Source of the DNA: an uncultured Oscillospiraceae bacterium
GTDB lineage: Bacteria; Bacillota; Clostridia; Oscillospirales; Oscillospiraceae
Assembly (NCBI GenBank): GCA_934533005.1
Contig: CAKTBC010000009.1
Span: 1 to 33,569, forward strand
DNA: 33,569 bases
Direction of reading: 5' to 3'
Part shown: positions 18,101 to 23,232 of the stretch, one piece after another
Layout: each line of letters starts with the position of its first letter
Numbering within the stretch: the first letter of the stretch is position 1
Made by a program: the position numbers and the translations under genes
The notes under the pieces: generated by a model
Seen by the model: only the letters and a program-made list of their open reading frames with translations
Database searches by the model: none
Told to the model about the DNA's origin: nothing

Positions 18101-19083
18101 AAGCGTCGGTGCCGTTCTTCACCGAGGCCGACATCCGCGTCACCGGCGAGGCCTCCGTCACCAAGGCGCGCCCGGGCGAGTATGAGATGGGTCTGAAGGA
18201 AGCGGACTTCTCCGCGGCAAACGGCAACTTCACCAACGTGAAGTTCTATGTGTACGACGGCGGCATGCGGATCTACACGGTGCGCTACACCGTTGCCTGG
18301 CTGTTTGACACCGACCAGCTCCTCACCGGCAGCGAGCCGAACACCCTCTTCTCCGCGATGACGCACTACATCGACCGCACGAACGTCTCTCTCGTGCTCC
18401 ACAGCGGCAACGTCGTAGCAGACGCCGCCTCGCAGGAGCAGTGGGATGTGTTCAATAACGCGATGCAGCCCATCTATGATAAGGAGGACGTGGACGTTCT
18501 CGTCAACACCGCCGACAAGGAAGCCGCCTCCGGCAGCATCTTCATGGATCAGCCGCTGCGCGAGGACTTTGCGGACGAAGACCTCTTTGAGGATGGCAAG
18601 GGCTTTGCCCGCCGCCTCGTCATCGGCGAGCGGGACGTGATCCTCGTCGGTCTCGGCGCGGACGCCATGACCGAAGAGGGCTACAAGTGGGCGCGCGAGA
18701 AGTTCGATTCCGACAAGGAAGCCTCCGGCATCCTGCTCGTGAACACGTACCTCCTCGAGGACATGACGAAGGACGAGAAGATCGCCGAGAGCGCTCTTGA
18801 TCTGGAGAAGTACATCGTTGAGCCGTGCGAGAACGTGCGCCTGGTGCTCAGCAGCAGCGGCGGCTATTCGAGCCACCACGAGTTCTTCTACGGCGAGCGC
18901 CGCGTGATCGCCATCAACTCGGACATTGAGGCCGCAGCCAAGGCGGGCTACTATACGCAGCTCACCTTCAACGAGGATCTCAACATCCTGAGCGTCACCA
19001 ACCTCTGCCCGTACACCTACGATTTCGTGTACAACAACAAGCAGCCAGAGAAGGAGTGCTTCGTGTACTACAACGTGCTCTGA
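9157..19083 (+). CDS. Giant secreted repeat protein (3308 aa) with InlB-like and MBG repeats and a degenerate phosphoesterase C-terminus
   Basis: A Sec signal peptide (MKKRNLIALLMAVCMMFSLL...) is followed by a K/E/D/P-rich stretch with 16 tandem hexapeptides of PAKGED type (82-177). Residues about 185-950 hold Listeria-Bacteroides (InlB B-type) repeats such as FDGWYTDKD...LYAKW, mixed with MucBP-like segments (about 405-490, 955-1115). About 1117-2020 and 2223-3040 are MBG-type Ig-like repeats marked YDGxEHTVxGY, separated by a DUF11-like domain (about 2023-2148: DTITYTITVKNVS) and a MucBP-like unit. Residues 3042-3308 look like a calcineurin-type phosphoesterase without its metal ligands. 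AGGAGG precedes the ATG. I see no LPxTG, SLH or other anchor, so it may be released or held non-covalently. The layout suggests an extended surface or matrix adhesin; ligand unknown. It appears monocistronic. Confidence 0.93.
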   Translation: MKKRNLIALLMAVCMMFSLLPVNAIAVGDEESVPAAETLLSEKENEPAPTEASAKSEPSAKDEPAKDADSAKAEPSTKDKQPAKGEDPAKGEDPAKGEDPAKGEDPAKGEDPAKGEDPAKGEDPAKGEDPAEGEDPAEGEDPVDGEDSAKGEDSAEGEDSAEGEEPVDGEEPVKGEDSGIALMMIKPDPETDVYYRTYEFYSGETLLAKQIVKEGETLLRPAAPETDIHHKFIGWQTADGSTFNGFGAVTGISKTETVTLTAAFEEVYYVFFVDNDGITIATESGAPGKEIPADKSFPVGKDQALIGWKTADDQIVSSVTLGTEDITLTAEVHEGFWLIFDSLGGSYVEPEFYEKGVVAKPKSPTRNGWEFDGWYTDKDLTTAADFNTIQSSCTLYAKWRATQASYTVIHWWENANDDGYTFHESEKRTGTTGELTAATAKTYNVTGKDVLGNDATDRVFTANTIDQKTIAGDGSTIVNVYYARKSYTITFQAEAYFSGYETLKTITKKWGADIQASDWYTYEGDNNYSISGGDGKMIAFLSTMPMKGATLIANGNSGKSNTATYYGETLNGQEPGAVRVNSRWFTVHHVDTTKGTASYTVGNEDRYPIKGFELISGMGTQVGDKYSNAKFYYQRASFNIIYINNGPEGQKEQPYKYGADISGAAKAYEPTQPPVGMEGYLFDGWYADPEGTTRYEFAGMTMPANNITVYANWVKPVHTVTLYGPDKTTPVGTIADIAHGTKASEAKINNYEPGEGKLFLGWAQMDGTPFSFDTEIYRDYTLYALVRSTDKFTVAYNANGGEGTAPADPTEYAEGAKAKILPGDRLKAPVGKVFLGWSTDPEATAAEYAPGGELVMKAENVTLYAIWGDKVPTVTLTYHSNFGTDMTKEHGGTLINNASVKLLGRDAFERTGYTLTGWNTKADGTGTLFGTSANAMVDDVDGSNNHLYAVWTPNADTPYTVEFYYQNDDGKTYPTTPTRTFSDGTGTTGTTVSVTAEDKADKENGKYVYDESAANIESATLAGDGSTVLKLYFKLNTVYYHVFHYLKGTTVSVAATQFGVGTIGKTASAKPVTSGFLPGFENAKFDSSDPANNSIVLVPDPNSEQINTIIVYYTVPLTLTAQDASKPYDGTPLTQPDFDITGLVNGDTKENFSLSMTAESTITNAGTQPNVINQNTVAYSRDGKTTLPGYYTVKYEPGMLTVNKITAKVTVTVTEKSGSAPYDGKEHTVYGYETMTANNDFYDVKTSVTETSTDAWTAKGIDVGEYPVGIEAKDFKNTNPNFTNVEFVIVDGALKIDPVTDKVIVTIKENSDTVTYDGKEHTVKGYKSMTANNDLYDVATSVKATETAAWTATGIYVGTYNVGIEPGDFENTNPNFTNVEFVIVDGALTITASEEEVTVTIVGGTDTATYDGEKHSVDGYKIEDISNSLYKPEDFRLAEDASAHAEGTDANDYAMGLTSGSFENINKNFSKVTFVVTDGKLTITPRTVTLTSETASKPYDGTPLTRPNVTGGDGFVTGEVTDIKATGSVTYVTEGEVENTITFTPGTSFKESNYTIIKNEGKLSITARASDPITITTPTRETVYDGTALVDHQHTYTGTLMPGDTLEVTYSSGSQQTDVGSCDNAIDGYRIVRTVDGAEKDVTDNYAFGVTVIGTLTVKPRSVTFTGESKTLPYNGKMQSIDGITDSGLVENHTYASLTYKAEGQNVGSHEGAFTGDVVIKDAGGNDVTKNYVVTKTPGTLIITNAQYAVTFTGESAERVYNGTEQSIDGITATGLLAGHTYKDLTYVAKGTEKGEHTGAFSGTVKIFDAAGTDVTQNYAVTETPGKLTITAVEDEVVVTITGHKSTVTYDGTEHSVTGYDVSISNELYKEAYFTFSGADTAAGTNANTYAMGLKEADFTNASANFTNVRFIVNDGELVINKRPVKVTARELEYAYNYASPVAHPADSVVRCTIEAPNGDRGLLTGDTLNVTVLYDGEYQQTLIGVYAAVAQVAGATITNAKGDVTANYTIEKEDSTLTITGDNPLDPEKKTTSTTETNYNVGDTITYTITVKNVSNTEAKNVIVTDAMAELLPGEGYTVSTDKHTATITSIPAGGTVVVNAKHTVTAEDVEKAVKETKGTLTNVANITFGDWSEDVEGDHDKLNDTYEYVVNYYWYNYENEDGTFVKVTESKTDSAKVGAEITETPKTVEGYTPVNAAAKKLTMSADESRNVIEFFYYKDLELTANSATHVYNGSEWTVSGFTVAGEKEIDGTKIEAGLSAITVGAAGTDVGEYPANFADGTVGMVDSTGRYIVTAANNGKLEITPITDKIIVTIRGNTATFPYDGNEHVAEGYTADVTDDTITVKLSGKARVTGTNAGTYPMGLTKEDFIVTSGNYGNIEVIVVDGWLKIDPVSDKVTVTVIENGDTVTYDGKEHTVKGYKSITANNDLYDVAASVKATETTAWTAKGTDAGKYPVGIKAKDFENINTNFTNVEFVIVDGELKIDPVTDKVTVTVTENGDAVTYDGTEHSVNGYKSITANNDLYDVAASVQATETAAWTATGTDAGEYPVGIEAKDFENINTNFTNVVFEIADGELKIDPVTEKVTVTVTENGATVTYDGEEHTVKGYKSITANNDLYDVTESVKETETAAWTATGTDAGEYPVGIEAKDFENTNPNFTNVEFVIVDGVLKIDPATEEAIVTITGSTDTVVYDGTEHTVTGYTVDVNGLPITVTPRDNLKAEASGTDAGTYTMGLKESDFKATSQNYSNITVTVNDGWLKITPITDKVTVTIVEAKDTVEYDGQPHSVKGYTSVTSDHTLYDVTESVKETETAAWTAKGTDAGTYPVGIKAGDFENTNKNFANVEFVIVDGELVITRRGENPESPVTLEAKDSTVVFDGKYHGYVGHTSTNLAPGHSVRSVESSFTARNVGVYTDKIDLHDAIIVDASGRDVTRNYVLTYIPGTLEILPYEGEVIVTIVGNRDAFRYDGKNHTVSGYTMEASVPFFTEADIRVTGEASVTKARPGEYEMGLKEADFSAANGNFTNVKFYVYDGGMRIYTVRYTVAWLFDTDQLLTGSEPNTLFSAMTHYIDRTNVSLVLHSGNVVADAASQEQWDVFNNAMQPIYDKEDVDVLVNTADKEAASGSIFMDQPLREDFADEDLFEDGKGFARRLVIGERDVILVGLGADAMTEEGYKWAREKFDSDKEASGILLVNTYLLEDMTKDEKIAESALDLEKYIVEPCENVRLVLSSSGGYSSHHEFFYGERRVIAINSDIEAAAKAGYYTQLTFNEDLNILSVTNLCPYTYDFVYNNKQPEKECFVYYNVL
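9400..9687 (+). repeat. Sixteen tandem 18-nt units coding PAKGED-type hexapeptides
   Basis: Eight PAKGED units come first (9400-9543), then variants PAEGED, PVDGED, SAKGED, SAEGED, SAEGEE, PVDGEE and PVKGED. The first half is nearly homogeneous in DNA, differing mostly in ggc/ggt and gcg/gcc codons, which points to recent slippage expansion. The acidic, proline-spaced stretch would act as an extended stalk after the signal peptide. Confidence 0.95.
12769..13332 (+). repeat. Two tandem 282-nt MBG repeat units
   Basis: Units 12769-13050 and 13051-13332 each encode 94 residues with YDGKEHTV near the start, MTANND in the middle and NPNFTNVEFVIVDGAL at the end. They are the same type as the units at 16339-17184 and 17452-17733, 3 to 5 kb downstream. 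Confidence 0.88.
16339..17184 (+). repeat. Three near-identical tandem 282-nt MBG repeat units
   Basis: Units start at 16339, 16621 and 16903 with an exact period of 282 bases (94 residues). Long stretches are identical at DNA level, for example the ggctacaagtccataacggc and ctctacgacgtggccgccag segments. A further unit of the same length lies at 17452-17733. High DNA identity implies recent duplication or gene conversion and makes copy number prone to change. Confidence 0.92.
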
Positions 19084-19103
19084 GACACAATTCCATAGCA
19101 AAA

Positions 19104-19135
19104 AGGACCCCGGCGGGCACACCCGCCGGGGTCCT
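19104..19135 (-). terminator. Strong stem-loop after the giant gene (T-tract only on the minus strand)
   Basis: A perfect 14-bp stem (19104-19117 with 19122-19135, loop CACA) begins 20 bases after the giant gene's stop. It has an A-tract before it and no T-tract after it on the plus strand, so it would be an efficient intrinsic terminator mainly for minus-strand transcripts. Its core CCCCGGCGGGCAC is repeated at 19353-19384. Confidence 0.6.
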
Positions 19136-19352
19136 GAGCGTGTCAAAAAAGAGTTTTTGACACGCTCTCAAACGAGACCCACTGCGTTGGGCTCTCGTTT
19201 GAAAAGGCTGCGGCTCGCCGCAGCGCACTCGCTTCGCTCGCACGTTTGCGAGCCGAGAGGTATTTTCTCCGACGCACATGTCGCCGGAGAAAATATATTG
19301 AATTTTATTTGCGCCTGCGGGCGCAAACTCTGCGAGGCTTTTCGACAGTTTG
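19136..19352. repeat. Array of six consecutive hairpins with imperfect terminal inverted repeats
   Basis: Stems seen: 19136-19149 with 19154-19167 (14 bp, perfect); 19168-19181 with 19188-19202 (one bulge); 19207-19213 with 19218-19224; 19236-19241 with 19248-19253; 19261-19271 with 19285-19295; 19308-19315 with 19320-19327. The block starts TGTCAAAAAAG (19141) and ends CTTTTCGACA (19347), which are imperfect inverted copies. No reading frame fits. It could be a MITE-like palindromic element or a structured RNA. Confidence 0.7.
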
Positions 19353-19387
19353 AGGCCCCCGGCGGGCACAACCGCCGGGGGCCTTTC
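19353..19387 (+). terminator. Terminator, near-copy of the 19104-19135 stem-loop
   Basis: AGGCCCCCGGCGG (19353-19365) pairs with CCGCCGGGGGCCT (19372-19384) and is followed by TTCT. The sequence is a close copy of the stem-loop just after the giant gene, and the hairpin array lies between the two. Confidence 0.7.
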
Positions 19388-19395
19388 TATAAAAT

Positions 19396-19440
19396 GGCTC
19401 CCTCTCTGAGGGAGCTGCCGAGCCTGCGAGGCTGAGGGAG
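19396..19440. repeat. Short palindromic repeat, family C
   Basis: GGCTCCCTCTCTGAGGGAGC forms one hairpin, followed by GAGCCTGCGAGGCTG and a closing GAGGGAG. It lies just beyond the end of the HD-domain gene. Confidence 0.6.
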
Positions 19441-19453
19441 TTAACTCCCGCCG

Positions 19454-20011
19454 TCACGCCACCGCGGCGCTCGCCTGCATGGCCTGCAGCGTCTGGGCGA
19501 TCAGCGTATCGAGCCCCCAGCCGAGCATCGCAGCGCCGCGCTCGATCACCTCGCGTGAGCAGCCCGCGGCAAACTTTTTGTCCTTGTACTTCTTCTTTAC
19601 GGACTTCACTTCCATATCCCGGACGCTCCCGGACGGCCGCATGAGTGCCGCCGCGCCGATCAGACCGGTCAGCTCGTCGGCGGCGTAGAGCACCTTTTCC
19701 ATCTCGTGCTCCGGCGCAACGTCCACGGTCAGCAGGTACCCGTGGCTCACAATGGCATGGATCAGCCGCTCGTCCACGCCCATCTGGCGCAGAAGCTCCT
19801 GCTCCTTCGTGCAGTGCTGCTCCGGCCACTGCTCAAAATCCAGATCGTGCAAAATGCCGACGGCTTCCCAGAAGTCCGCCTCGGCTTCATACCCAAGCTT
19901 TATGGCGTACCAGCGCAGTACATCGCCCACGATACGCCCGTGCTTTCTGTGAAACTCCCCCTCGTTGTATTCGCAGAGAAGAGCCCATGCTTCTTCCGGT
20001 GTTGGGATCAT
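19454..20011 (-). CDS. HD-domain hydrolase-like protein
   Basis: The 185-residue protein has HRKHGRIV (H21/H24), the defining doublet LHDLD (H55-D56), a VSHGY histidine around 90 and YAADELTGLI (D112), spaced as in compact HD-domain metal phosphohydrolases. A basic stretch KSVKKKYKDKKFAAG follows, which I associate with an uncharacterised single-HD-domain family found widely in bacteria. Substrate is unknown; HD proteins commonly act on nucleotides. GAAAGGAG lies upstream of the ATG at 20011. It is downstream of cysK on the same strand but separated by a terminator, so it may depend on read-through or an unseen promoter. Confidence 0.88.
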   Translation of the reverse strand: MIPTPEEAWALLCEYNEGEFHRKHGRIVGDVLRWYAIKLGYEAEADFWEAVGILHDLDFEQWPEQHCTKEQELLRQMGVDERLIHAIVSHGYLLTVDVAPEHEMEKVLYAADELTGLIGAAALMRPSGSVRDMEVKSVKKKYKDKKFAAGCSREVIERGAAMLGWGLDTLIAQTLQAMQASAAVA

Positions 20012-20039
20012 ATGAATATCGCTCCTTTCAGAAAGTAAA

Positions 20040-20066
20040 GGGAGGCTGCCGTGAAAGCAGCCTCCC
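20040..20066 (-). terminator. Terminator of cysK
   Basis: GGGAGGCTGC (20040-20049) pairs perfectly with GCAGCCTCCC (20057-20066). On the minus strand the stem is followed by TTTACTTTC. It stands between cysK and the HD-domain gene. Confidence 0.8.
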
Positions 20067-20080
20067 TGTATTGTTGCCGC

Positions 20081-21013
20081 TCAGTCCGCAAACAGCGGTG
20101 TGGAGAGATAGCGGTCGCCCGTGTCCGGCAGCAGGGCAACGATCGTCTTGCCCTTGTTCTCCGGCCGCTTTGCGAGCTCGATCGCGGCCCACAAGGTGGC
20201 GCCGGAGGAAATGCCCACCAGCACGCCCTCTTTCTTGCCGATCAGCTTGCCGGCGGCAAAGGCGTCTTCGTTCTCCACGGGGATGACCTCATCGTAGACG
20301 TTGGTGTCCAGCACGTCGGGAACAAAGCCCGCGCCAATGCCCTGGATCTTGTGGCTCCCGGCCACGCCGCGGCTGAGCACGGGGGAGGAGGCGGGCTCCA
20401 CGGCCACAATCTTCACGTTGGGGTTCTGGCTCTTCAGATATTCGCCGACGCCGGTAATCGTGCCGCCCGTGCCGACGCCCGCCACAAAGATATCGACCTT
20501 GCCGTCGGTATCCTCCCAGATCTCCGGGCCGGTGGTTGCGCGGTGAACGGCCGGGTTGGCCGGGTTCACGAACTGGCCGGGGATAAAGCTGTTCGAGATC
20601 TCCTTGGCGAGCTCATCGGCCTTGGCGATCGCGCCCTTCATGCCCTTGGCGCCCTCGGTGAGCACCAGCTCCGCGCCGTAGGCCTTCATCAGCTGGCGGC
20701 GCTCTATGCTCATGGTCTCCGGCATGACGATGATGATGCGGTAGCCGCGCGCGGCGGCCACGGAAGCGAGACCGATGCCGGTGTTGCCGGAGGTCGGCTC
20801 AATGATCACGGAGCCGGGCTTGAGCAGACCCTTCTGCTCAGCGTCGTCGATCATCGCCTTGGCGATGCGATCCTTCACGCTTCCGGCGGGGTTGAAGTAT
20901 TCCAGCTTGCCCAGAACCTTCGCTTCCAGACCTTCGGACTTTTCGATGTGGACAAGCTCCAGCAGCGGGGTGTGGCCAATGAGCTGGTCGGCGGATGTAT
21001 AGATCTTACTCAT
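20081..21013 (-). CDS. cysK: Cysteine synthase A (O-acetylserine sulfhydrylase)
   Basis: This PLP enzyme makes cysteine from O-acetylserine and sulfide. The 310-residue protein contains LIGHTPLLEL, NPAGSVKDRIAKAMI with the PLP lysine at K47, the substrate loop PTSGNTG (73-79), the phosphate-binding VGTGGTITG and GISSGAT. All catalytic elements are intact and the length is standard. The ATG at 21013 has AGGAGGA upstream; an open frame extending to 21196 covers the 5' leader and is not used. A consensus promoter at 21168-21196 gives a leader of about 150 bases with a 5-bp-arm dyad at the start. The divergent neighbour is an Rrf2 regulator, which fits sulfur or Fe-S responsive control. Confidence 0.97.
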   Translation of the reverse strand: MSKIYTSADQLIGHTPLLELVHIEKSEGLEAKVLGKLEYFNPAGSVKDRIAKAMIDDAEQKGLLKPGSVIIEPTSGNTGIGLASVAAARGYRIIIVMPETMSIERRQLMKAYGAELVLTEGAKGMKGAIAKADELAKEISNSFIPGQFVNPANPAVHRATTGPEIWEDTDGKVDIFVAGVGTGGTITGVGEYLKSQNPNVKIVAVEPASSPVLSRGVAGSHKIQGIGAGFVPDVLDTNVYDEVIPVENEDAFAAGKLIGKKEGVLVGISSGATLWAAIELAKRPENKGKTIVALLPDTGDRYLSTPLFAD

Positions 21014-21143
21014 GAGTAATTCCTCCTGAATGAAATAGAAAAGTTGTTGATATATAGAGTTTGTTGATGTGCCGCGGTATCCGCGCTTCGGGTCAACTAC
21101 ATCGTCTACATCGGAGGCCTGAGTAAAAGAACATTTTAATACC

Positions 21144-21160
21144 AACCTTTCTCGTAGGTT
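21144..21160. promoter_or_regulatory. Candidate operator in the cysK/Rrf2 intergenic region
   Basis: AACCTTTCTCGTAGGTT has perfect 5-bp arms (AACCT/AGGTT) with a 7-base centre. It covers the predicted cysK transcription start. The CC...GG layout recalls IscR-like sites, so the adjacent Rrf2 protein is the obvious candidate binder. Confidence 0.5.
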
Positions 21161-21167
21161 TGTAAGG

Positions 21168-21196
21168 ATTATAAAACGGCCTCCGGCGTTTGTCAA
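21168..21196 (-). promoter_or_regulatory. Fully consensus sigma-A promoter of cysK
   Basis: TTGACA (21191-21196), 17-base spacer and TATAAT (21168-21173) on the minus strand. Both hexamers match the consensus exactly, so a repressor is expected to restrain it. Confidence 0.9.
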
Positions 21197-21218
21197 TACC
21201 TGAGGAAAAAAATTTGTG

Positions 21219-21247
21219 TTGATTTACCCACTTCCCTGCTATATAAT
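21219..21247 (+). promoter_or_regulatory. Sigma-A type promoter of the Rrf2 regulator
   Basis: TTGATT (21219-21224), 17-base spacer and TATAAT (21242-21247), about 30 bases before the start codon. Confidence 0.82.
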
Positions 21248-21276
21248 AGGATTGAATATAAGGGAGGCAATACAAT

Positions 21277-21708
21277 ATGCTGATCTCAACCAAAGGACGG
21301 TATGCGCTTCGGGTCATGGTCGATCTGGCCGAGCATCCGGCGGACGGGTTCATCCCGCTGAAGGTGATCGCGGAGCGGCAGGATATATCCGAAAAATATC
21401 TGGAGAGCATCATCAAGCTGCTGGTAAAGGCAAAGCTGCTGACCGGTGTGCGCGGAAAGGGCGGTGGTTACCGGCTGACAAAATCACCCGAGCAGTATAC
21501 GGTAGGGAGCATCCTGCGCATGACGGAGGATTCCATGGCGCCCGTCGCCTGTCTGGAGCCCGGCGCCGAGACCTGCCCTCGCTCGGCGGAGTGCCGCACG
21601 CTTGCTTTGTGGAAGGGGCTGGACAAGGTCATCCGCGACTATCTGGACAAGTACACGCTCGCCGATCTCATGCACACCGATCCCGGCGACTACGATTATG
21701 TTATTTGA
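21277..21708 (+). CDS. Rrf2-family transcriptional regulator with an IscR-like cysteine triad
   Basis: The 143-residue protein begins MLISTKGRYALRVMVDLAEH and has the Rrf2 winged helix with ISEKYLESIIKLLVKAKLLTG as recognition region and RGKGGGYRL as the wing. Unlike Bacillus CymR it has three cysteines, C92, C100 and C106, placed like the cluster ligands of IscR (there spaced C-x5-C-x5-C, here C-x7-C-x5-C). It may therefore sense Fe-S status, or be a clostridial cysteine-metabolism regulator. GGGAGG lies upstream of the ATG. Divergent pairing with cysK is informative: in Bacillus the Rrf2 protein CymR works as a complex with CysK. Confidence 0.93.
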   Translation: MLISTKGRYALRVMVDLAEHPADGFIPLKVIAERQDISEKYLESIIKLLVKAKLLTGVRGKGGGYRLTKSPEQYTVGSILRMTEDSMAPVACLEPGAETCPRSAECRTLALWKGLDKVIRDYLDKYTLADLMHTDPGDYDYVI

Positions 21709-21718
21709 GCGGGAAAGA

Positions 21719-21763
21719 AAAGATGTCCGCCCGTGAGCTATTGCCTCACGGGCGGACATCTTT
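21719..21763. terminator. Bidirectional terminator between the Rrf2 gene and the serpin gene
   Basis: A very long perfect stem of about 19 bp (21719-21737 with 21745-21763) has a 7-base loop CTATTGC. T-runs flank it on both strands. Confidence 0.9.
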
Positions 21764-21785
21764 ATAAGCGGGAGCTTTTCCTCTG

Positions 21786-23102
21786 TCACACCGGCGCGTT
21801 CACGATCCCCGCGAAGAGAACCGCACCGCTCTCCCCCGTGACGGCGAAGAGGAACGGGCGGTCGAGCGTGAACTCCACGCGCTCGTCCGGCGGCATGGCG
21901 GCTCCGGCTGCGGCCATCACGGTATACGCCGCCGCGATGACGCCCTCCTCGTCGATGGCAACGCGCGCAGCGTGTTTCGCCTGCGAGAGGGCAATGCCGT
22001 CGGCGTTATCCATAAGCGGGGAGAAATCGGCGGTATCCGCGGCAAACACATCCGTCACACCGAGCGAGCGAAGCGCGTCCGAAAGCTCCGTGTCGGCGGA
22101 AACGTCAAACTTCGGAACCGAAAGATCGATCGTCATATATTTGCTCTCGGCGTTCTCCTGCGAGAGCAGGAAGTCGACCGCGCCGCCGGTGAGCAGCTCC
22201 TCCGGCGTCACGCCCTCGTCCGGCAGCAGGAACCACATCGTGCCGCTTCCCTCGAGATACTTGCCGACGGCGGCAAAGCTGTCCGCGGCGTAGTACGTGC
22301 TCTCCATCGTCTCGTGCATGAATTTGTGCGTCACATCGCCGCCGGGTGCGTGGAAAATGCCGTCCGCCGTGGCGCTTTTTGAAAACTCGCTGCCCCACTT
22401 CGCGCGGAAGTAGATCGTCGAGACGAGCGCGATCACCGTCTCCGGCGCGAGCGAAAGGCCGCCGGCGCTCTCCTTCAAAAGCCCGCCGGTCTGCTCGTTG
22501 ATCCAGTTTTGGAGCGCTTTGTTGAACGCCTCGGAACCCATCTCGCCGCGGAAAGCGGAGGCATAGTAGGTGTCCGCAAGGCGCGCGAGCGTGTCGGAAT
22601 GGTAGTCCATGCTGTCGGAGAGCCAGAGCGAGTCGGCGAGAATGCTCGTCACCGCGCCGTCGTTCTGGTAGTTCGCCGCCCAGACCTGCCCCGCGGTCTT
22701 ACGCAGCGCGTCGATGCTCTCTGCGCCGAGCAGCGAGAGGAGCTGCGCGCGGCTCTCGCCGTCCGTGATCTCCGCGAGCATCGAGAGTGCCATATACACG
22801 CTCACCGGCGAGCACACGGCGTTTTTGCCGTCGCAGGTGGTGAGCAGCGCGGGCAGCGCCGCGCGAAGGTACTCATCCATCGCGCCGCTGGCCGAGGTGG
22901 CCGCGGCGTTGCGCGCCCGGCGCTCGGCGCTCCAGGCGTCGTAGACCGTGTCAAACTTCGCGCCGAAGTATTTCGTCTCGTCCGGGTACGGCGCGCTCTC
23001 CGGGTAGCGCGCCTCGGCAAGGGCAAAGGCGTTTGTGCCGCCGCACGCGGCCAGAGACAACAGCGCGCTGAGCGTGAGCAGAAGAGCGATAAAGCGTTTC
23101 AT
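21786..23102 (-). CDS. Serpin-family protease inhibitor, lipoprotein
   Basis: The 438-residue protein starts with a lipoprotein signal peptide ending LSLAAC (lipid-modified C20), so it should be anchored outside the cell. The serpin fold is shown by NAVCSPVSVYMALSMLAEIT, the breach-region stretch STIYFRAKWGSEF, and LDRPFLFAV with FAGIVNAPV at the end. The reactive-loop hinge reads EEGVIAAAYTVMAAAG (from E385), with small residues as in inhibitory serpins. Normal hinge spacing puts the scissile bond at A401-A402, suggesting elastase- or subtilisin-like target proteases. GGAGGAAAT precedes the ATG at 23102; the longer frame to 23177 lacks both signal peptide position and ribosome binding site. 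Gut bacterial serpins are known to inhibit host and microbial serine proteases. Confidence 0.95.
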   Translation of the reverse strand: MKRFIALLLTLSALLSLAACGGTNAFALAEARYPESAPYPDETKYFGAKFDTVYDAWSAERRARNAAATSASGAMDEYLRAALPALLTTCDGKNAVCSPVSVYMALSMLAEITDGESRAQLLSLLGAESIDALRKTAGQVWAANYQNDGAVTSILADSLWLSDSMDYHSDTLARLADTYYASAFRGEMGSEAFNKALQNWINEQTGGLLKESAGGLSLAPETVIALVSTIYFRAKWGSEFSKSATADGIFHAPGGDVTHKFMHETMESTYYAADSFAAVGKYLEGSGTMWFLLPDEGVTPEELLTGGAVDFLLSQENAESKYMTIDLSVPKFDVSADTELSDALRSLGVTDVFAADTADFSPLMDNADGIALSQAKHAARVAIDEEGVIAAAYTVMAAAGAAMPPDERVEFTLDRPFLFAVTGESGAVLFAGIVNAPV

Positions 23103-23169
23103 AATATTTCCTCCTATGGAAACCATTCTGCCTTTTGGACGCGCGCCGGGAGAAAAAAGTTCCCGCCGC

Positions 23170-23199
23170 TTGTGCATGCCGCGCGTGACGTGCTATACT
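23170..23199 (+). promoter_or_regulatory. Probable promoter of the alarmone synthetase gene
   Basis: TTGTGC (23170-23175), 18-base spacer, TATACT (23194-23199). The leader of about 110 bases includes a family B palindrome. Confidence 0.5.
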
Positions 23200-23232
23200 T
23201 GTTATAATAAGTCCACGACCCCGTATCTGCAA

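Noticed and set aside
10243..19146. 2967-codon minus-strand open frame as a gene
   Set aside because: It lies wholly antisense to a gene with signal peptide, ribosome binding site and recognisable domains. Its translation is a monotonous R/V/D/G/H mix with no domain, as expected from codon bias.
19157..19435. 92-codon frame inside the hairpin array
   Set aside because: It runs through six hairpins and a terminator, and its translation is low-complexity without family similarity.
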